Source: Chelonoidis abingdonii
Lineage: Eukaryota > Chordata > Testudines > Testudinidae
NCBI RefSeq assembly: GCF_003597395.2
Contig: NC_133778.1
Location: forward strand, 25,581,710 to 25,645,709
DNA length: 64,000 nucleotides
Reading direction: 5' to 3'
A model generated the notes under the pieces. The model saw only the letters and a program-made list of their open reading frames with translations. It had not been told where the DNA came from and made no database searches. Made by a program: the position numbers and the translations under genes. Position 1 is the first letter of the stretch. Each line of letters starts with the position of its first letter. Positions 60,105-64,000 of the stretch are shown here, in pieces.

Positions 60105-60904
60105 CATTTGTAACTGATTTGTTTATGAGTCAACAGGTTTTTGTAAAGGGAAATTGTGCCTCACCACTCTACTAGAATTCTTTGAGGGGGTCAAACAAAC
60201 ATGTGGACAAGGATGATCCAGTGGATGTAGTGCACTTAGACTTTCAGAAAGCCTTTGGCAAGGTCCCTCACCATTGGCTCTTATGCAAAGTATGTCACAG
60301 GGTAAGAGGGAAGGGTCTTCTCATGGATCAGTAACTGGTTAAAAGATAGTAAACAAAGGGTAGGAATAAATAGTCAGTTTTCAGAATGGAGAGAGGTAAA
60401 CAGGGGTGTCCCCATGGGATCTGGACTGGCATCAGTACTAGTCAACATATTCATAAATGATCTGGAAAAAGAGGTAAACAGTTAGGTGGCAAAATTTGCA
60501 GATGATCTATTCAAGATACTACTCATGATAGGTAAGTCCAAAGCAGACTGTGAAGAGTTATAAAGGGATCTCACAAAACTGGGTGACTGTGAAACAAAAT
60601 GGCAGATGAAATTCAATGTTGATAAATGCAAAGTAATGCACATTGGAAAACATAATTCAACTATACATATAAAATGATGGTGTCTAAATTAGCAGTTATC
60701 ACACAAAAAAGAGATCTTGGAGTTATTGTGGATAGTTCTCTTGAAAACAGCCGCTCAATGTGCAGCAGCAGTCAAAAAAAGATAATGTTGGGAGTCATTA
60801 AGAAAGGGACAGATAATAAGACAGAAAATATCATATTGCTTCTATATAAGATTTGGGCAAATCACAGATATAAGTACTGAATGCAGATGTGGTCACTCCA
60901 CTAT
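60105..60904 (+). pseudogene. CR1 LINE reverse-transcriptase remnant, plus strand
   Basis: In order: 'GKLCLTTLLEFFEGVKQ' (60155), 'DFQKAFGKVPHH' with breaks (60238), 'NIFINDLEKE' type (60440), the catalytic box F-A-D-D at 60495-60506, 'KWQMKFNVDKCKVMHIGKHN' (60598), and 'RDLGVIVDSSLENS' (60713), ending near 60900 in 'YWMQMWS'-type wording. Stops and shifts break the frame. The copy lacks the last third of ORF2 and the CR1 3' terminus because an R4/Dong element begins at about 60905. Truncation at both ends is unusual for CR1 and points to interruption. Confidence 0.85.
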
Positions 60905-60908
60905 ATAT

Positions 60909-61224
60909 ATGGACGAGACAAGAGAACCTGGAATTGATGGAATGCTACTACAACAGTAGACCTAATGAGAGGGGATATATGAAATGTATGAGGGAACTAT
61001 GGATGGACGAAAGACCTACATCCACACTTACTGAGAAACAGCTAGTTACCCAACGTTTCAACATAGGAAAGAGGAAGCTGCTGTCACAGCTTGAGATAGA
61101 CCAACTCCACCTTACATCCCAGACTCAAGAAGACCTGGAAGAACAAGTGGATGTGCAGCCCACACCTGAAGCTGAAACTTCACTGCCACCCCCTCCAGTT
61201 GCAGAGCCACAGCAAGCTGATTAG
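60909..61224 (+). pseudogene. R4/Dong element N-terminal open segment
   Basis: An uninterrupted segment of about 105 codons, the best preserved in this element. The first half is a helix-rich block ('WTRQEN', 'MRELWMDERP', 'LTEKQLV', 'RKLLSQLEID') that recalls the short conserved block near the start of R4/Dong proteins, possibly DNA-binding. The second half is acidic and proline-rich ('PTPEAETSLPPPPVAEPQQA'). It ends in a stop at 61222-61224. An upstream ATG at 60889 lies in CR1 sequence and is not a real start. Its function in the clade is not known to me. Confidence 0.7.
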
Positions 61225-62479
61225 GAGGCGAATAAGAGTCATGAAGAAACTAGCTACAGCCAATCCTCGAGAACTCGATTACCAAATGGCTCAGTGGAGA
61301 AGTACATCAGATAGTATGTTAGAAGAATGCCAATAGAGCCCTCACAATCCTACTACCGACCATAACTCAAGACCACGAACTGGTATATTAAAGAGCGCTA
61401 CAGCCTCTGTACTAGAGATGCTTGGCTACATCGATCAGAAGAACAACAGTATGTACCCACCTGGAAGATGAGGATAGATCAAGGCGACTCGGAGAGAAAG
61501 TTAGTCAGCTGGTGGAAACTACAGAGGGGTAGAGATTAATGGATAAGACTCGCTACTGAAAAAAATTACAGAGGGCCTGATCCATCTGAAGCAGCTAGAG
61601 ACTGTTAAACAGAAGGCTCGTCGCAGCACTGGATTACCCCGGCTAAGGAGAATAAACACAGAGATAGCGAGGCCAAAAAATAAAATGCACTGTTCTCCAA
61701 GACCACCCAAAGATGTCTCTAACTGCAGTGCAACACCCACATAACGAGCAGAGCCACGCGCAGCAGAAACGAAGCATACTGGAAAAGGAACATATGGGAG
61801 AAAGGAGAAGACTCATAACACCAAGTGCAAAAAGTGCTGCAGGGCTGAGAACAGAGCACAGCAATCTCCCAGAACAAATCCAGTCACCATCAGCAGTAGA
61901 AGACATCTCAGCAGCGGTCAAGAACATGAAGAGCTGAAGACAGCACCCTGGACAAACATGAATCACAACCTACGGCTAACAAGAACAACAGCAGTGCATG
62001 AACACCTAGCAGCACAGAGTGAACCACTGCTAGCAGCAGGCTCCCACCCAAACTGGCTACACAAAGGAAGTTGACAGTGCTGATCATAAAGACCCACCTG
62101 CAAGGAACATCCAACTACTAGCCATAAACCTGCCTCCCAACAACATGAAGTCCTAATCGAAGGCATCATAGCCGCTCAAGCTACAGACCTATTATGGGCC
62201 CAGTACAATGAGCACAGCTCAGAAGGGCATTGGGAAACAACACCAAGAGCTCAAAACAGGACCAATTGCTCATAGATATGGCAGTCGCCCAAGACTCAAG
62301 GTCTAGACAGACCAATCTGAGCACAGCCTGATTGAACTACAGGAAAGCCACTACACTCATGCCGCACACGTGGATCGTGTCTGGCGCTATACATAGGTCA
62401 ACAGGACACTAAGGACCTTCCTGCAAGAACTCAATGGACTATGGAAGACAACATCTGGTAAGTCAAACTCAAGCAAGGC

Positions 62480-62695
62480 TTGCACAAGTGGCCCATCAAA
62501 TGCGGCAATACTAAGGTGATGCACTGTCCCTCCTGCTGCTTGTTCTGCAATAGCTTAAACCCCCTCAGAACCAGAGAAGGTACAAGGAACTGGATACGGT
62601 ACAGGTTCAGGAGTGGAACTAACATCAGCCACCTCCTCTACATGGATGACATCCAAGCGTATGCTAAATATGAACGAGACATCGACTTCGGCTAG
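62480..62695 (+). pseudogene. R4/Dong reverse-transcriptase palm segment
   Basis: Encodes 'ISHLLYMDDIQAYAKYERDI', which holds the catalytic Y-M-D-D at 62639-62650. Both catalytic aspartates are intact. The upstream 'LNPLRTREGTRNWIRYRFRS' corresponds to the block before the palm. A stop follows at 62693. Confidence 0.75.
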
Positions 62696-63149
62696 ATCCA
62701 CCTGACACGGTTCTAAACATGAGGATATCGGGATGTATGTCAGACTGGAGAAGTGTGGGCCGGATAGTAGTGAAGAGAGGGATGGTAGTTCAAGACTGAT
62801 GGGTGAACTACCAGTGGCCACATAGCAGACATACAAGGATCCAGCTACAATGTACCTTGCGTCCACAGTCTCAAGAAACCATGATGAGGAGGCAATATGG
62901 GGGGGGGAAGAGAGCACAATCCAAAGTAATGCACCAAGGATGAAGACAACTAGAGAGAGCCAGCTCAGTGAAGAACAAGATCCAACCATCAAACAGATAC
63001 CTGCGGGTTATAGTTGAGCTTTGGCCAAAGAAGGAACATGGAGGCTAGCGATGTGAAGACCCGGAGCTCCACAATCAGCGGAGGGTTCCCACCCCAAGTC
63101 CAACACACCAGAGAATGTATACCAGCCGGAAGAAAGGCGGGCGGGGCTT

Positions 63150-63722
63150 GTGAGCATCAAAAGCCACTGTCCTGGACGAAACACCGTGAACATCCAGGAG
63201 TACATCAGTAAGATGGCCCCCAAAGATGAGCGCGAGAGAATGCCTGAGGCAGCAGCAGACATGGAGGAAAAGACCAAAGCAGAAGAATGTGCCTTATGGC
63301 AAAGACAAGAGCCTGCATGGATGTACCATCGACAGATAGCTGAGATGGCTGACATTGGAAATCCTACCAGTGGCTGAAAAGTGTGCTGGACTCAAGACAG
63401 CACTGAGGCACTGATCCAAGCAGCACAGGAACAGCACTTGACACCAATCCATTGGAACAGGGCTACCACACTAGAGAGACCCATAGGGTGCAGGCTGTGC
63501 AGAGGCCTCAGAGACAAGCACACATAGTGGCAGAATGTAAGAATGCAGGCAGGACACATAAATACACGAACGGTCACAACAGTGAACTGGCATTGTGTAC
63601 AGAACAGATGCACAGCGTAATGGCTAAGACCCTCCCAAGACCAAGATGGGAGATTTCCAAGAAAGGTTGCGGAGAATAGCAGGGCTGAAGATCTGTGGGA
63701 CTTCCAAATCCAGACGGACAGG
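63150..63722 (+). pseudogene. R4/Dong C-terminal part with split zinc-knuckle motif
   Basis: The frame 63150-63377 gives 'EYISKMAPKDERERMPEAAA' and 'EPAWMYHRQIAEMADIG'. After a shift, CRLC (63489-63500, C-x2-C) lies in one frame and HIVAEC (63521-63538, H-x4-C) in another, so a frameshift falls inside what would be a CCHC motif. 'PRPRWEISKKG' and 'LWDFQIQTDR' follow. The region precedes the restriction-like endonuclease of this clade. Confidence 0.7.
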
Positions 63723-64000
63723 TAGGTAACTTGGCCAATCAACCAAGACATCGGTAATCAGACAAGGAGGCAGAAGACAGGGGTGGTGAAGATATAGCAG
63801 TGCCAATGACAGCACCATCAGGAGAAGGAATATGAAGAAGCTGAGAAGTACGCAGGGCCTGAAAGAGGAACTCGAGGGATGTGGAAAGTGAAGGCCAAAG
63901 TGGCCAGTGGTAGGAGCAACTCGGCTGTGACGCCTTAAGCTGGGTGAGTGCTCCAACAAGATCCGAGGAAAACAGCAGAGCTTCTCTGTCCAGAAAAGCG

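Larger units (their letters stand above)
60905..64000 (+). mobile_element. R4/Dong-clade LINE, decayed, continues past the window
   Basis: Plus-strand pieces in the order of the single R4/Dong frame: an N-terminal 'WTRQENLELMECYYNSRPNE' and 'LTEKQLVTQRFNIGKRKLLS' block (60909-61090), RT catalytic 'HLLYMDDIQAYAK' (62630-62668), a 'RMAPKDERER'-like linker with 'MYHRQIAEMADIG' (63210-63360), a C-x2-C (63489-63500) and H-x4-C (63521-63538) zinc-knuckle-like motif, 'YTNGHNSELAL' and 'RAEDLWDFQIQTDR' (63560-63720). R4/Dong elements carry a C-terminal restriction-like endonuclease, expected next. Multiple shifts and stops. GC is higher than in the flanks. RT blocks 1-4 between 61230 and 62480 are hard to read. 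Confidence 0.75.

Noticed and set aside
62555..62992. 145-codon minus-strand frame, the longest in the window
   Set aside because: It is antisense to the R4/Dong reverse transcriptase including the YMDD box; the sense strand explains the sequence.

Overview
This window is non-coding vertebrate DNA, most likely from a turtle. I found no intact host protein-coding gene: the open frames are short, mostly lack known domains, and the recognisable ones are pieces of retrotransposon reverse transcriptase. The turtle call rests on the repeats: CR1 LINE 3' ends, a tRNA-headed SINE with a CR1-like tail (the tortoise pol III SINE type), short Penelope-type ends, two copies of a TGTCA...TGACA long terminal repeat, GC-rich non-autonomous hAT elements, an R4/Dong-clade LINE, and old MIR/L2-type fragments. 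The unique sequence is AT-rich and looks like an intergenic or intronic block.

Layout. 1-2.3 kb: a GC-rich hAT-like palindromic fragment, a solo LTR (minus strand) with an internal duplication, and a decayed CR1. 7.2-8.3 kb: a CR1 3' end, minus strand. 9.9-10.9 kb: a probable solo LTR. 13.9-18.1 kb: MIR, CR1 and L2-like fragments and microsatellites. 20.2-20.9 kb: a fold-back Penelope-type element split by a 413-bp solo LTR. 23.9-25.3 kb: a dead non-LTR reverse transcriptase split by a 520-bp hAT-type element 12 bp before its catalytic motif. 26.1-26.3 kb: a second fold-back Penelope-type element. 27.2-27.6 kb: a perfect 115-bp tandem triplication. 29.5-30.5 kb: CR1, minus. 31-36.3 kb: a palindromic fold-back, an LTR-like element with a reiterated motif, a TA-flanked inverted-repeat element and a solo LTR. 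40.5-43.8 kb: a third fold-back Penelope-type end, the tRNA-derived SINE, six telomere repeats abutting a GC-rich element, a further LTR part, a 369-bp hAT-type element and a CR1 scrap. 47.2-49.0 kb: an LTR interrupted by a second LTR. 53.65-54.8 kb: another solo LTR. 57.3-57.8 kb and 59.3 kb: old palindromic repeats. 60.1-60.9 kb: CR1, plus strand, with an R4/Dong LINE joined to it from 60.9 kb to the window end.

The value here is archaeological rather than genic. Four nested insertions give a relative order of events (LTR into Penelope-type element, hAT into LINE, LTR into LTR, R4 joined to CR1). Three Penelope-type copies share a hairpin architecture, in two of them with target-site duplications outside the whole hairpin. 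A diverged 0.6-0.8-kb direct repeat links about 36.95-37.75 kb with 50.42-51.07 kb. Clade names for transposons are from memory of family hallmarks and were not checked against a repeat library.
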